A stretch of 8,265 nt of DNA from Oscillospiraceae bacterium (GTDB lineage: Bacteria > Bacillota_A > Clostridia > Oscillospirales > Ruminococcaceae). Within the stretch, counting starts at the first letter, position 1; each line of letters starts with the position of its first letter. Position numbers and translations under genes: made by a program. The notes below the pieces were generated by a model. It did not search any database. It saw only the letters and a program-made list of their open reading frames with translations, and was not told where the DNA came from. The stretch lies in contig JAGBFE010000017.1 in the NCBI GenBank assembly GCA_018109965.1, positions 1-8,265 on the forward strand, in the 5' to 3' direction. This document shows, in pieces, positions 1 through 6,781 of the stretch.

Positions 1-565
1 CCCTTCCCTCATTGCAAAAGAAGGCAAAGTATTTGAAGATGTAGTTAAAGAAATCACAACAATTGTTGATGGTCCTATCTCTGCTGAAGTTATCTCCCTC
101 GAAAGCGAAAAAATGGTTGAAGAAGCACTTGAGCTTGCCAAAATTCATCCAAACATCGTTATCAAACTTCCAATGTGCCTTGAAGGTCTTAAAGCTGTTA
201 AAATCCTTTCATCCAAAGGCATCAAAACAAACGTTACACTTATTTTCTCCGCAACACAGGCATTGCTTGCAGCAAGAGCCGGTGCTACATATGTAAGCCC
301 ATTTGTTGGCCGTCTTGATGATGTTGGCCAGGAAGGTATCAACCTTATCAGCGAAGTAAGCGAAATCTTCTCAATCCACGGTATTGAAACAGAAATCATT
401 TCTGCTTCCATCAGAAACCCAATTCACGTTACATCTTCTGCTCTTGCAGGTGCTCATATTGCTACAGTACCATACAAAGTAATTGAACAGATGACAAAAC
501 ATCCGCTTACAGATGCAGGTATCGCAAAATTCCTTAAAGACTGGGAAACAGTTCCAAATAAATAA
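1..565 (+). CDS. tal: Transaldolase, short TalC/FSA-like type (5' end cut off by window)
   Basis: Transfers a dihydroxyacetone unit from sedoheptulose-7-phosphate to glyceraldehyde-3-phosphate in the cytosolic non-oxidative pentose phosphate pathway. The open frame runs from base 2 and gives 187 residues; the family has about 215, so roughly 25-30 N-terminal residues lie outside the window. The fragment starts inside the family's NPSLIAKEG motif. The Schiff-base lysine of IVIKLP is at 164-166. Other motifs seen are [32 protein letters not shown] and the C-terminal [11 protein letters not shown]. Two positions separate true transaldolases from fructose-6-phosphate aldolase. Here they are Glu (GPISAEV, 86-88) and Phe (VSPF, 302-304), where E. 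coli FSA has Gln59 and Tyr131, so transaldolase activity is favoured. The usual Thr after KIPM is Cys (176-178). Leucine is coded almost only by CTT, unlike the downstream genes, which suggests high expression. The family call is secure; the substrate preference is inferred. Confidence 0.95.
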   Translation, partial: PSLIAKEGKVFEDVVKEITTIVDGPISAEVISLESEKMVEEALELAKIHPNIVIKLPMCLEGLKAVKILSSKGIKTNVTLIFSATQALLAARAGATYVSPFVGRLDDVGQEGINLISEVSEIFSIHGIETEIISASIRNPIHVTSSALAGAHIATVPYKVIEQMTKHPLTDAGIAKFLKDWETVPNK

Positions 566-585
566 TTTAAAAGGAAATCCAATAA

Positions 586-972
586 ATGTTTGAAGAAATA
601 ATGCACAATGTCGTGATGATTTTAATTCACGTTATTGAAATAATCGGCATTTTTATTGTTGTTACAGGTGTTTTCAGAGCTTTCAAGGATTATCTTAAAA
701 GCCTTGGCGGCAATATAGGTACTTTTGAACTGCGCCACGACCTTGGCACAGCAATGGTTACAGGTCTTGAATTCAAAATGGCTGCTGAAATTCTCAGAAC
801 AGTTATTGTAAGAACAAAAGACGAAATTATAATGCTTGGTGCAATCATTCTTCTGCGAGAAGTTCTGTTCTTCTTTATCAACAAGGATATCAAGGAACAC
901 AACAAAGAACACAGCGTTGAGAATGATTCTGAGCATAAAAAAATTACAGGAATCAAAATCGAAAGAGAATAG
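586..972 (+). CDS. DUF1622 family small membrane protein
   Basis: Function unknown. The 128-residue protein matches the DUF1622 pattern: an N-terminal membrane helix (about residues 8-30), a short cytosolic stretch, then the signature GLEFKMAAEILRT (60-72), a second hydrophobic helix (about 80-98) and LLREVLFFFINKDI. The last 25 or so residues are hydrophilic and rich in Lys, Glu and His, so they are probably a disordered cytosolic tail. The start at 586 is chosen because AAAAGGAAA (569-577) sits at good spacing before it; a second ATG at 601 has no comparable site. It begins 20 bases after the transaldolase stop with no terminator between, so the two are probably co-transcribed, and a strong terminator follows its stop. 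Family membership is judged from the motif by eye. No role in sugar metabolism should be inferred from position alone. Confidence 0.85.
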   Translation: MFEEIMHNVVMILIHVIEIIGIFIVVTGVFRAFKDYLKSLGGNIGTFELRHDLGTAMVTGLEFKMAAEILRTVIVRTKDEIIMLGAIILLREVLFFFINKDIKEHNKEHSVENDSEHKKITGIKIERE

Positions 973-988
973 CCTGAATTTACATTAC

Positions 989-1029
989 AAATCCGTGCAG
1001 GCGGTTTTGGCTGCACGGATTTTTATTTT
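989..1029 (+). terminator. Rho-independent terminator after the tal-DUF1622 unit
   Basis: A perfect 12-bp stem pairs 989-1000 (AAATCCGTGCAG) with 1011-1022 (CTGCACGGATTT) around a 10-base loop. It overlaps and is followed by a T-rich run at 1020-1029 broken by a single A. It begins 17 bases after the DUF1622 stop and separates that unit from the antiporter operon. The U-rich tail is on the + strand side; on the other strand the stem is followed only by a weak T-poor sequence, so it is mainly one-directional. Confidence 0.93.
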
Positions 1030-1056
1030 AATTGATAATTTTAAATAATATCAATT
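1030..1056. promoter_or_regulatory. Perfect 8-bp inverted repeat (possible operator)
   Basis: AATTGATA (1030-1037) and TATCAATT (1049-1056) are exact reverse complements separated by an 11-base A/T-rich spacer, centred on 1043. It directly follows the terminator and lies upstream of the proposed promoter, at about -65 from the predicted transcription start. This is an arrangement seen with activator or repressor sites. It has no GC-rich stem and no T-run, so a second terminator is unlikely. In A/T-rich DNA such a dyad can occur by chance; binding by a regulator is inference. Confidence 0.4.
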
Positions 1057-1063
1057 GGCATAT

Positions 1064-1080
1064 ACTGTGTTATGCACAGT
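1064..1080. promoter_or_regulatory. ACTGTG-N5-CACAGT inverted repeat overlapping the -35 region
   Basis: ACTGTG (1064-1069) and CACAGT (1075-1080) are exact reverse complements with a 5-base spacer (TTATG). The right arm overlaps the proposed -35 hexamer (1073-1078), so a protein bound here would be expected to block or modulate the promoter. The TGTG...CACA arms resemble half-sites of Crp/Fnr-family regulators, but the 5-base spacing between arms does not match the classic TGTGA-N6-TCACA site. The regulator is not identified. Confidence 0.4.
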
Positions 1081-1101
1081 TTAAAGCTTGAATAATATAA
1101 T
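1073..1101 (+). promoter_or_regulatory. Candidate sigma-A promoter for the antiporter operon
   Basis: A consensus -10 hexamer TATAAT lies at 1096-1101. Seventeen bases upstream is TGCACA (1073-1078), which matches four of six -35 consensus positions. Transcription would start near 1108, giving a leader of about 46 bases before the first gene (ATG at 1154). It follows the terminator and precedes the first gene of the operon, where a promoter is expected. No extended -10 (TGn) is present. The -10 is convincing, the -35 moderate. Confidence 0.6.
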
Positions 1102-1153
1102 TTGCAGACACACAAACTGTAAATTTTAAAATAAATCAAAAGGAGAGCATAAA

Positions 1154-1624
1154 ATGTACATTTTGTTGCTTGTTTTCTGGATAATACTGAACGGCAAAAT
1201 CACATTGGAAATTTTGCTTATAGGCGCTGTTTTTGCAGCGGCAATATTCTGGTTTATGTGCAAATTTCTTGAATATTCACCAAAGTATGAAATTTGTGTT
1301 GCCAAAAACATAATATGGATTCTTACATATTTTGTTGTGCTGCTTATTGAAATTTTCAAATCTGCAATTACAGTTTACAAACTTGTCTACAGCCGCAAAA
1401 TTGAAATTCAGCCACAGATGGTATTTTTTGATGTGGATATCGAAAGCGAGTTTCTGCGTTTTGTGCTTGCCAATTCCATAACGCTCACACCGGGCACAAT
1501 TACAGTCGATGTGGACGAAAATCATTTTTGTGTTCATGCACTGGACTACACTCTTGCGGAAGGCATCGAAAGTTCAGTGTTTATCAAAATTCTTAAGATA
1601 ATGGAGGCAAACTGCAATGGCTGA
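1154..1624 (+). CDS. mnhE: Mrp-type cation/proton antiporter subunit E (MnhE/MbhA-like)
   Basis: Small membrane subunit of the Mrp/Mbh ion-translocating module; in Mbh the equivalent is MbhA. The 156-residue protein has about three N-terminal membrane helices (around 1-12, 18-37 and 52-75). A C-terminal cytosolic domain carries the family signature ANSITLTPGT (106-115), followed by TVDVDE and VHALD (127-131). The length is typical of the family. The start at 1154 has AAAAGGAGA (1138-1146) at ideal spacing. It is the first gene of the operon behind the candidate promoter. Its last codons overlap the start of the next gene by 8 bases. Its position before F and G, rather than after D as in classical Mrp operons, points to an Mbh-like layout. 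Its exact role in ion transport is not established in the family; it is thought to be structural. Confidence 0.93.
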   Translation: MYILLLVFWIILNGKITLEILLIGAVFAAAIFWFMCKFLEYSPKYEICVAKNIIWILTYFVVLLIEIFKSAITVYKLVYSRKIEIQPQMVFFDVDIESEFLRFVLANSITLTPGTITVDVDENHFCVHALDYTLAEGIESSVFIKILKIMEANCNG

Positions 1625-1967
1625 AACAATTTATAACAGTTTTGTAATATTGATGCTTATTGTTCTTGCCATTGTTATTTTTGGCTATTTTGTAAGAACA
1701 GTTCTTGGACCGCATTTTTCTGACAGAATACTTGCAGTTAACAGCATAAGTACAGTTGTAATGCTTTTTATAAGCTTCATTGCTGTTTTACAGGGGGAAA
1801 ACTATATTGTCGATATGGCTGTTATATATGCAGTTCTTGGTTTTGTATCGGTTATCATTTTGTGCAAATCCTACCTGAGAAGTCACAAAAAAGACCGTGC
1901 AAATGACCTTAAAAACATTAAAGCTCAGGTAGATAAAACAAAAGAGGAGGCAGAGGAAAATGATTAG
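1617..1967 (+). CDS. mnhF: Mrp-type antiporter subunit F (MnhF/MbhB-like)
   Basis: Three-helix subunit of the Mrp/Mbh membrane module. The 116-residue protein has helices around 8-28, 38-58 and 64-85. It shows the family signature of Arg27, GP at 31-32 and DRILAVN (36-42), then a second conserved segment DMAVIYAVLGFV (66-77). The C-terminal tail (about 88-116) is strongly charged, with many Lys and Glu, and is longer than in many family members. GGAGG (1603-1607) lies 9 bases before the ATG, inside the end of the E gene. The stop of E is embedded in ATGGCTGA, which suggests translational coupling. The family call is clear. Whether this subunit lines an ion path or only scaffolds the complex is not decided by the sequence. 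Confidence 0.93.
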   Translation: MAETIYNSFVILMLIVLAIVIFGYFVRTVLGPHFSDRILAVNSISTVVMLFISFIAVLQGENYIVDMAVIYAVLGFVSVIILCKSYLRSHKKDRANDLKNIKAQVDKTKEEAEEND

Positions 1968-2283
1968 ACTTATACTTTCCGCACTCTTTATTTTTGCAGG
2001 TGTAAATGTAATAGTTACGGCACTTATCGGCAACTATCGTTTCAGTTATGTGCTCAACCGTATGCAGGTTGGTGCAACATCTGATACAATGGGTGCAATT
2101 TTAGTGCTTATAGGGCTTGTTATTAAAGCAGGATGGTCTATGATAAGCCTTAAATTGCTTATTATGATTATATTCTTCTGGGTTGCAAGCCCGGTATCAG
2201 CACATTTTCTGGCAAGAACAGAAGCCATTGCCAACGAGAATATTCTTGATGAATGTGAGGTAGTAAGCCATGGTGACGTTTGA
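1960..2283 (+). CDS. mnhG: Mrp-type antiporter subunit G (MnhG/MbhC-like)
   Basis: Three-helix subunit that packs with E and F in Mrp and Mbh complexes. The 107-residue protein has helices around 3-23, 43-58 and 62-82. It carries the family motif RMQVGATSDTMG (34-45), a variant of the usual RLHAATKADTLG, and SPVSAHFLAR (77-86), matching the family's SPVASHLIAR. The start at 1960 follows GAGGAGG (1944-1950) at 9 bases. It overlaps the end of F by 8 bases through ATGATTAG, and the next gene begins 14 bases before its stop. The tail after residue 86 is acidic. The motif differs from the common form at several positions (Met-Gln-Val for Leu-His-Ala), but the overall match leaves little doubt. Confidence 0.92.
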   Translation: MIRLILSALFIFAGVNVIVTALIGNYRFSYVLNRMQVGATSDTMGAILVLIGLVIKAGWSMISLKLLIMIIFFWVASPVSAHFLARTEAIANENILDECEVVSHGDV

Positions 2284-2530
2284 AATTATTTTGCTCATAT
2301 TCCTTATAGTTTGTGCTGTTACCGCCTGTCTGGCTAAAAATCTGCTATCAACAGTAATTATTTTTATGTCATACAGTTCGGTAATGTGCGTAATATGGCT
2401 GCTTCTCCGTTCTCCTGACCTTGCTATAACCGAAGCTGCTGTAGGTGCAGGTGTTACAAGTATACTGTTCTTCATCACACTTAAAAACGTTAAGCAGCTT
2501 AAAGAGGAGGATGAATCAGACGATGTTTAA
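2270..2530 (+). CDS. mbhD: MbhD-like subunit (DUF4040; MrpA C-terminal domain as a separate protein)
   Basis: The 86-residue protein corresponds to the MbhD subunit of membrane-bound hydrogenase, which in classical Mrp systems is part of the C-terminal region of MrpA. Three helices are predicted (about 4-21, 25-45 and 52-71). The family signature SPDLAITEAAVGAG is at 48-61. Glu55 in TEAAVG is conserved and lies within a membrane helix, as expected for a proton or sodium path residue. The ATG at 2270 overlaps the G gene by 14 bases and has GTGAGG (2255-2260) at 9 bases. The separate existence of this domain is one of the features that make the operon Mbh-like rather than classical Mrp. The ion-path role of Glu55 is inferred from family knowledge. 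Confidence 0.9.
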   Translation: MVTFEIILLIFLIVCAVTACLAKNLLSTVIIFMSYSSVMCVIWLLLRSPDLAITEAAVGAGVTSILFFITLKNVKQLKEEDESDDV

Positions 2531-3419
2531 AAAATTATTCTCCCAGATAAACCGATTTGTGGATGGGGATGTTTCCTTTGAAATTAAACCAAAAGAAGCA
2601 AAACAGCGCAGAGCTTCATCCCACAGTGAAAAAACAGTTGCTGAGCGATATACTGCATGGCATGACAGACACGGATACAAAACTTTCAGAGGTGCATATA
2701 TTGTGTTAAGTTGCCTTATTGCAGTTTTTGTTATTTCTGTACTGCTCTATACCGTTTCATATCTCCCGCCATACGGCGAAGCAGCTAACCCTGTTAACAA
2801 TGAAGTTACCGAAAGATATATCGAAAAAGGTATGGAAGAAACAGGTGCAGTAAATATCGTTGCAGGTGTTATACTTGACTACCGTGCATTTGATACTTTT
2901 GGCGAAAGCTGTGTTCTGTTTGTAGCTTCCTGCAGTGTAATGATGCTTCTGAGTAAAGCCAAAAAAGGCAAGGGGGAGGAAATGCTTTTAAAGTACAACC
3001 CAAAGCGTGACCCTGTTTTGCGTTCACTTGCAAAAATACTTGTTCCGTTCAACCTTATGCTTGGCGTTTATGTTGTTTTCAACGGACATCTGTCACCTGG
3101 CGGCGGTTTTTCCGGAGGTGCAATTATGGGTGCCAGCCTTATTCTGTGGTCATCAGCTTTTGGTTACAGAAAAGTAAAGACTGTTCTGACTGAAAAACGT
3201 GTGAAAATAGTTACCTTTATGTCGCTGTCTTTTTATGCAATTGCAAAAGGATACTCTTTCTTTACAGGTGCAAACCACTTGCATTCAGTCATTTCACCGG
3301 GTGTCCCGGGCAGGATTATTTCGGCAGGTCTCATACTGCCGCTTAACATAGCTGTTGGATGTGTTGTAACAATGACTATGTACAGCTTCTACGCATTATT
3401 CACAAGGGAGGAAATATAA
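2523..3419 (+). CDS. mnhB: MbhE-MnhB fusion subunit of Mrp/Mbh-type complex
   Basis: This 298-residue protein joins two units. Residues about 58-145 match MbhE, the last part of MrpA in Mrp systems: a helix at 59-80, a periplasmic loop with LPPYGEAANP and VNNEV, then NIVAGVILDYRAFDTFGE (111-128) leading into a second helix. Residues about 160-295 match MnhB/MbhF: VPFNLMLGVYV, the signature GHLSPGGGFSGG (188-199), and further helices around 200-212, 226-246 and 265-292. About 55 hydrophilic, Lys/Arg/Glu-rich residues precede the first helix and are probably cytosolic; I recognise no domain in them. ATG 2523 is chosen because AGAGGAGG (2503-2510) precedes it and it overlaps the previous gene by 8 bases in ATGTTTAA. 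Upstream in-frame ATGs (2445, 2511) lie inside the MbhD-like gene and have no usable site. Both domain calls are firm; the N-terminal extension is unexplained. Confidence 0.9.
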   Translation: MFKKLFSQINRFVDGDVSFEIKPKEAKQRRASSHSEKTVAERYTAWHDRHGYKTFRGAYIVLSCLIAVFVISVLLYTVSYLPPYGEAANPVNNEVTERYIEKGMEETGAVNIVAGVILDYRAFDTFGESCVLFVASCSVMMLLSKAKKGKGEEMLLKYNPKRDPVLRSLAKILVPFNLMLGVYVVFNGHLSPGGGFSGGAIMGASLILWSSAFGYRKVKTVLTEKRVKIVTFMSLSFYAIAKGYSFFTGANHLHSVISPGVPGRIISAGLILPLNIAVGCVVTMTMYSFYALFTREEI

Positions 3420-3794
3420 ATGGGTCCTAATTTATTTGTGAACTATTATGAAGCTGCATCAATGATACTTTTTGGTATAGGCTTTACAACAATGCTGCTG
3501 CACCCAAATCTTATCAAAAAGATTATCGGGCTCAACATCATGGATACAGCCATATACCTTTTCCTTGCGGCAAAAGGCTATATAGAAGGCAAGCTTGCCC
3601 CTATTATAGTTAACGGTGATCTTGCAATGGAAACATATATAAACCCGATTCCAAGCAGCCTTGTTCTCACAGGTATCGTTGTTTCGGTTAGTGTTACTGC
3701 AATTTCACTTTCTCTTGTACAGAAACTGTACAAAAAATATAAGACTCTGGACATTGACGAAATAATGTTCAAAGCAGGACAGGAGGAAGAATAA
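3420..3794 (+). CDS. mnhC: Mrp-type antiporter subunit C (NuoK-like, MnhC/MbhG)
   Basis: Homologue of complex I subunit NuoK, forming part of the chain of charged residues that links ion channels in the membrane arm. The 124-residue protein has three helices (about 12-28, 32-54 and 80-101). Conserved motifs are NLIKKIIGLNI (30-40), GY..GKLAPII (53-63) and NPIPSSLVLTGIVVS (75-89), close to the family's DPLPQALVLTAIVI. KKYKTLDIDEI (105-115) matches the C-terminal pattern of Mbh-type C subunits. The ATG directly abuts the TAA of the previous gene, with GGGAGG (3406-3411) 8 bases upstream. The family is certain. Within it, the C-terminal YKTLDIDEI segment favours the clostridial/archaeal Mbh-like branch, by inference. 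Confidence 0.93.
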   Translation: MGPNLFVNYYEAASMILFGIGFTTMLLHPNLIKKIIGLNIMDTAIYLFLAAKGYIEGKLAPIIVNGDLAMETYINPIPSSLVLTGIVVSVSVTAISLSLVQKLYKKYKTLDIDEIMFKAGQEEE

Positions 3795-3795
3795 T

Positions 3796-5280
3796 ATGCC
3801 ATTTGTAGCTAATTTTCCTTTCTTCTGTATATTGATTACCATGGCAGGCGGCATTGTTACCGCTATGCTTAATGGCAAATGGGCGTACAGAGTAAATACT
3901 GTTATTATGACAGCCACACTTGTTCTCAATGGGGCATTGCTGCTGTTTATGATAAATGATCCACAGCATATTACATATATGATGGGGCATTTTCCTGCTC
4001 CTTGGGGCAACGAAATCCGTTTTGGCCCTTTGGAAGCGCTGATGGCAACAGTGTTTTCATTTGTTACACTCGCTGCACTTATTTCAGGCAAAACAGAAAT
4101 TTTTGAAGATGTAAAAAGCCAGAATGTACATTATTTCTATGTAATGATAAATCTTCTGCTGTCATCACTGTTTGCACTTATCTATACAAACGACTTGTTT
4201 ACAGCATATGTTTTTGTTGAAATCAACACGATTTCTGCCTGTGCAATAGTAATGGCAAAAGAAAGCGGAAAAACACTTGCGGCAACGCTCAGATATCTTA
4301 TTATGAGCTTGCTGGGGTCAGGTTTGTTCCTGCTGTCAATTGTGCTTACATACGCTGTCACAGGCAATCTGCTTATGGTACCTGTACACGATTCAATTGC
4401 AAAAATATTTGCAGCAGGTCAGTACCACATACCGCTTACCGTTACATTGGGGCTTATCTGCGTAGGTATGGCAATCAAAAGTGCGCTGTTTCCTTTCCAC
4501 ACATGGCTCAGTCATGCACACGGCAGCGCAACAACAGCATCAAGTGCAATTCTTTCAGGTCTTGTACTTAAAGGATATATAATTCTTCTGATAAAAATAA
4601 TTGTAAGGGTGTTTGGCATTGATACTGTTGTTCAGCTTAAAGCACTCAACATTCTGTTTGTATTTGCCGTCCTTGCAATGATTGTAGGGTCAATTGATGC
4701 CATCAGAGAAAATCACATCAAACGGATGATTGCTTTTTCATCTGTTGCACAGATGGGATACATTTATATAGGCATAAGTCTTGGCAATACAGTAGGTCTT
4801 GTGGCAGCATGCTTCCATATCATTGTGCACGCACTTACAAAACCAATGCTGTTCAGTGCGGCAGGCGGTCTTTCGTCAGCATGTCATCACAAAAAACAGT
4901 TTGACGATCTTAAAGGTGCGGCATACAAAAATCCTCTGGCGGCATTTGCATTTCTCATCGGCAGCTTTTCAATGATTGGCATTCCTTTCTTTGCAGGTTT
5001 TGCGGCAAAATATTATCTGTCGGTTGCAGCAATGGGCACAGGGGTAAAAATGTGGATTACACTGTTTGCTCTGGCGATAAGTACTGTTCTTAACGCAGTA
5101 TACTATATCAAAGCAGTGACAGTTATCTTTACAAAAGATGAAACACAGGAATATCCAAAACACAAAAATTCAGCTTCATACATTATCGGTATGCTTATGT
5201 TTATCGTTACAAATATACTGCTTGGTCTTTTCTATAAACCTGTAGCGGATATTATTGTAAAAGGTATTGAATTATTATAA
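3796..5280 (+). CDS. mnhD: Antiporter-like ion-translocating subunit 1 (MnhD/MbhH/NuoN-like)
   Basis: Integral membrane subunit of the proton-conducting transporter family (NuoL/M/N, MrpA/D). The 494-residue protein should have about 14 helices, the standard family core. Candidate ion-path residues by motif are Glu142 in VFVEINTISACA (helix 5), Lys228 in GMAIKSALFPFHTWL (broken helix 7), Lys259 in LSGLVLKGY (helix 8), His345 and Lys349 in HIIVHALTKPMLF, and Lys405 in FAAKYYL (helix 12). KRMIAFSSVAQMGYI (309-323) is the conserved family core. After the helix 7 motif it reads SHAHGSATTASSAILSG, lacking the prolines of the usual HPxAPxP form. AGGAGGA (3781-3787) precedes the ATG, which starts one base after the C subunit stop. 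It stands directly after C, where MrpD/MbhH normally sits. Whether it moves H+ or Na+ cannot be told from sequence. Confidence 0.92.
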   Translation: MPFVANFPFFCILITMAGGIVTAMLNGKWAYRVNTVIMTATLVLNGALLLFMINDPQHITYMMGHFPAPWGNEIRFGPLEALMATVFSFVTLAALISGKTEIFEDVKSQNVHYFYVMINLLLSSLFALIYTNDLFTAYVFVEINTISACAIVMAKESGKTLAATLRYLIMSLLGSGLFLLSIVLTYAVTGNLLMVPVHDSIAKIFAAGQYHIPLTVTLGLICVGMAIKSALFPFHTWLSHAHGSATTASSAILSGLVLKGYIILLIKIIVRVFGIDTVVQLKALNILFVFAVLAMIVGSIDAIRENHIKRMIAFSSVAQMGYIYIGISLGNTVGLVAACFHIIVHALTKPMLFSAAGGLSSACHHKKQFDDLKGAAYKNPLAAFAFLIGSFSMIGIPFFAGFAAKYYLSVAAMGTGVKMWITLFALAISTVLNAVYYIKAVTVIFTKDETQEYPKHKNSASYIIGMLMFIVTNILLGLFYKPVADIIVKGIELL

Positions 5281-5295
5281 GAAAGGACAGGGAAT

Positions 5296-6780
5296 ATGGA
5301 ATTTTTAATTTTCTTTACAGTTGCATTGCCTGTTCTTTTGGGGTTGGTTATCCCGTTGTCAAAGATGAGGGACAGAGATTGTGTTCATCTGCATGCAAGG
5401 GTATCTTTGATTGCAATTGCAATAGTTACAGTACTTAACAACATAATGAACCTTGGAAAAGGCTGTACAGCATTGACATTACCTATGGGATTATCTTTGA
5501 GCTTCTATGTTGACTGGCTTTCGGTAATGTTTTCTGTACTGTTTACAACAATATGGTGTCTGGTTGGTTTTTATGCTAAAGAATATCTGAAACATGAAGG
5601 AATGGACAACCGTTTTATGTGTTTCTATCTCATAGCTCTCGGCTGTCTAAATGGTGTGGCCTATGCACACAATCCGTTCACATTCTACACAGCGTTTGAA
5701 GCTATGACACTTACAAGTTTTGCGCTTGTTCTGCATTCACAGACAAAAGAGAGCATTGCAGCGGCAAAACAGTATATTTATTATTCAATATTTGGTGCTT
5801 TAAGTGGTCTTATCGGCATAATGGCTTTCTATGGAAGCGACCTTGTTACCGTCAAGGCGTTTGTTCCGGGCGGCAGTCTTGTTGTGGAAAATGGCGGTGA
5901 AATGCCATTTGTCCTGATTGTGACTTTTATTGCAATCATCGGTTTCAGCTGTAAAGCAGGTATGTTCCCGATGCATGCATGGCTGCCTGTTGCACACCCG
6001 GAAGCACCTGCACCTGCAAGTGCGGTACTCAGTGGTCTTATTGCAAAGACAGGTGCATTTGCAATTATCCGTATAATCTATTATGTGGTTGGTCCGCAGA
6101 CAATAAGAGGCACATGGGTACAGCAGATTCTGCTTGTACTGGCAATCACAACTATATTTATGGGTTCAATGATGGCATATAAAGAGAAGGTGCTCAAACG
6201 CCGTCTGGCATATTCAAGTGTAAGCCAGATTTCCTACGCTTTGTTTGGCATATTTATGCTTAACAAAATAGGGATGACAGGTGCAATTTTGCAGATTATC
6301 TTCCACGCATTTGCAAAAACATCATTGTTCCTTTGTGCAGGTTCAGTTATCTACAAAACACACCGAACAAAAGTTTCTCAGCTGGCAGGACTTGGCAGGG
6401 CAATGCCAAAAACATTTGCATTGTTCACACTGGCATCAATGTCACTTGTCGGTGTTCCGCTTACAGGCGGTTTTGAAAGCAAATATTTCCTTGCAATGTC
6501 TGCGCTTAACGGCACATTTGAAATACTGGAATTTGCAGGACTGATTGTTATTATGATTTCGGCATTGCTCACAGGTGGCTATCTGTTGTCAATCACAGCA
6601 AGGGCTTTGTTTGCAAACAGCAATGAAGAAATATGCGAAAACTGCGAAACAGGCAAAACAATGTTTGTTCCGATAGCAATTCTTGTAGGTTTTGTAATTG
6701 TGTTTGGCATATGGCCAGTACCGGTTAAATTTATTGTGGAAAATGTAATAACATCAATGGGAATAGCAGGAGGTATATAA
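5296..6780 (+). CDS. Antiporter-like ion-translocating subunit 2 (MrpD/NuoM-like)
   Basis: Second member of the NuoL/M/N-MrpA/D family in the operon, 494 residues with about 14 predicted helices. Key residues by motif are Glu135 in AFEAMTLTSFALV (helix 5), Lys220 in FSCKAGMFPMHAWLP (helix 7), Lys251 in SGLIAKTGAFAIIR (helix 8), His337 and Lys341 in FHAFAKTSLF, and Lys396 in GFESKYFLA (helix 12). The loop HPEAPAPASAVLSG (234-247) is of the MrpD type, closer to canonical MrpD than the first copy. KRRLAYSSVSQISYA (301-315) is the conserved core. A Cys-containing acidic loop (about 440-453) separates the last two helices. AAAGGA (5282-5287) lies 8 bases before the ATG, 15 bases after the previous stop. 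It is a diverged paralogue of its neighbours, not a recent tandem copy. The family is certain; subtype and ion are inferred. Confidence 0.91.
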   Translation: MEFLIFFTVALPVLLGLVIPLSKMRDRDCVHLHARVSLIAIAIVTVLNNIMNLGKGCTALTLPMGLSLSFYVDWLSVMFSVLFTTIWCLVGFYAKEYLKHEGMDNRFMCFYLIALGCLNGVAYAHNPFTFYTAFEAMTLTSFALVLHSQTKESIAAAKQYIYYSIFGALSGLIGIMAFYGSDLVTVKAFVPGGSLVVENGGEMPFVLIVTFIAIIGFSCKAGMFPMHAWLPVAHPEAPAPASAVLSGLIAKTGAFAIIRIIYYVVGPQTIRGTWVQQILLVLAITTIFMGSMMAYKEKVLKRRLAYSSVSQISYALFGIFMLNKIGMTGAILQIIFHAFAKTSLFLCAGSVIYKTHRTKVSQLAGLGRAMPKTFALFTLASMSLVGVPLTGGFESKYFLAMSALNGTFEILEFAGLIVIMISALLTGGYLLSITARALFANSNEEICENCETGKTMFVPIAILVGFVIVFGIWPVPVKFIVENVITSMGIAGGI

Positions 6781-6781
6781 T

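Noticed and set aside
63..296. Open frame overlapping the transaldolase on the + strand
   Set aside because: It is out of frame with a well-conserved enzyme and its product is low-complexity Lys/Leu/Ser/His-rich with no family match.
1032..1066. TTGATA (1032-1037) with TATACT (1061-1066) as promoter
   Set aside because: The spacing is 23 bases, too long for a sigma-A promoter; the TATAAT at 1096 with a 17-base spacer fits better.
2445..2522. Upstream in-frame starts (2445, 2511) for the MbhE-MnhB fusion gene
   Set aside because: They lie within the MbhD-like gene. The added residues match no family, 2445 has no ribosome binding site, and 2511 directly abuts the AGGAGG with no spacing; 2523 has a proper site.
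3705..4091. 128-codon antisense frame across the C/antiporter 1 junction
   Set aside because: Both genes on the + strand are strongly supported by family motifs, and the antisense product has no recognisable domain.
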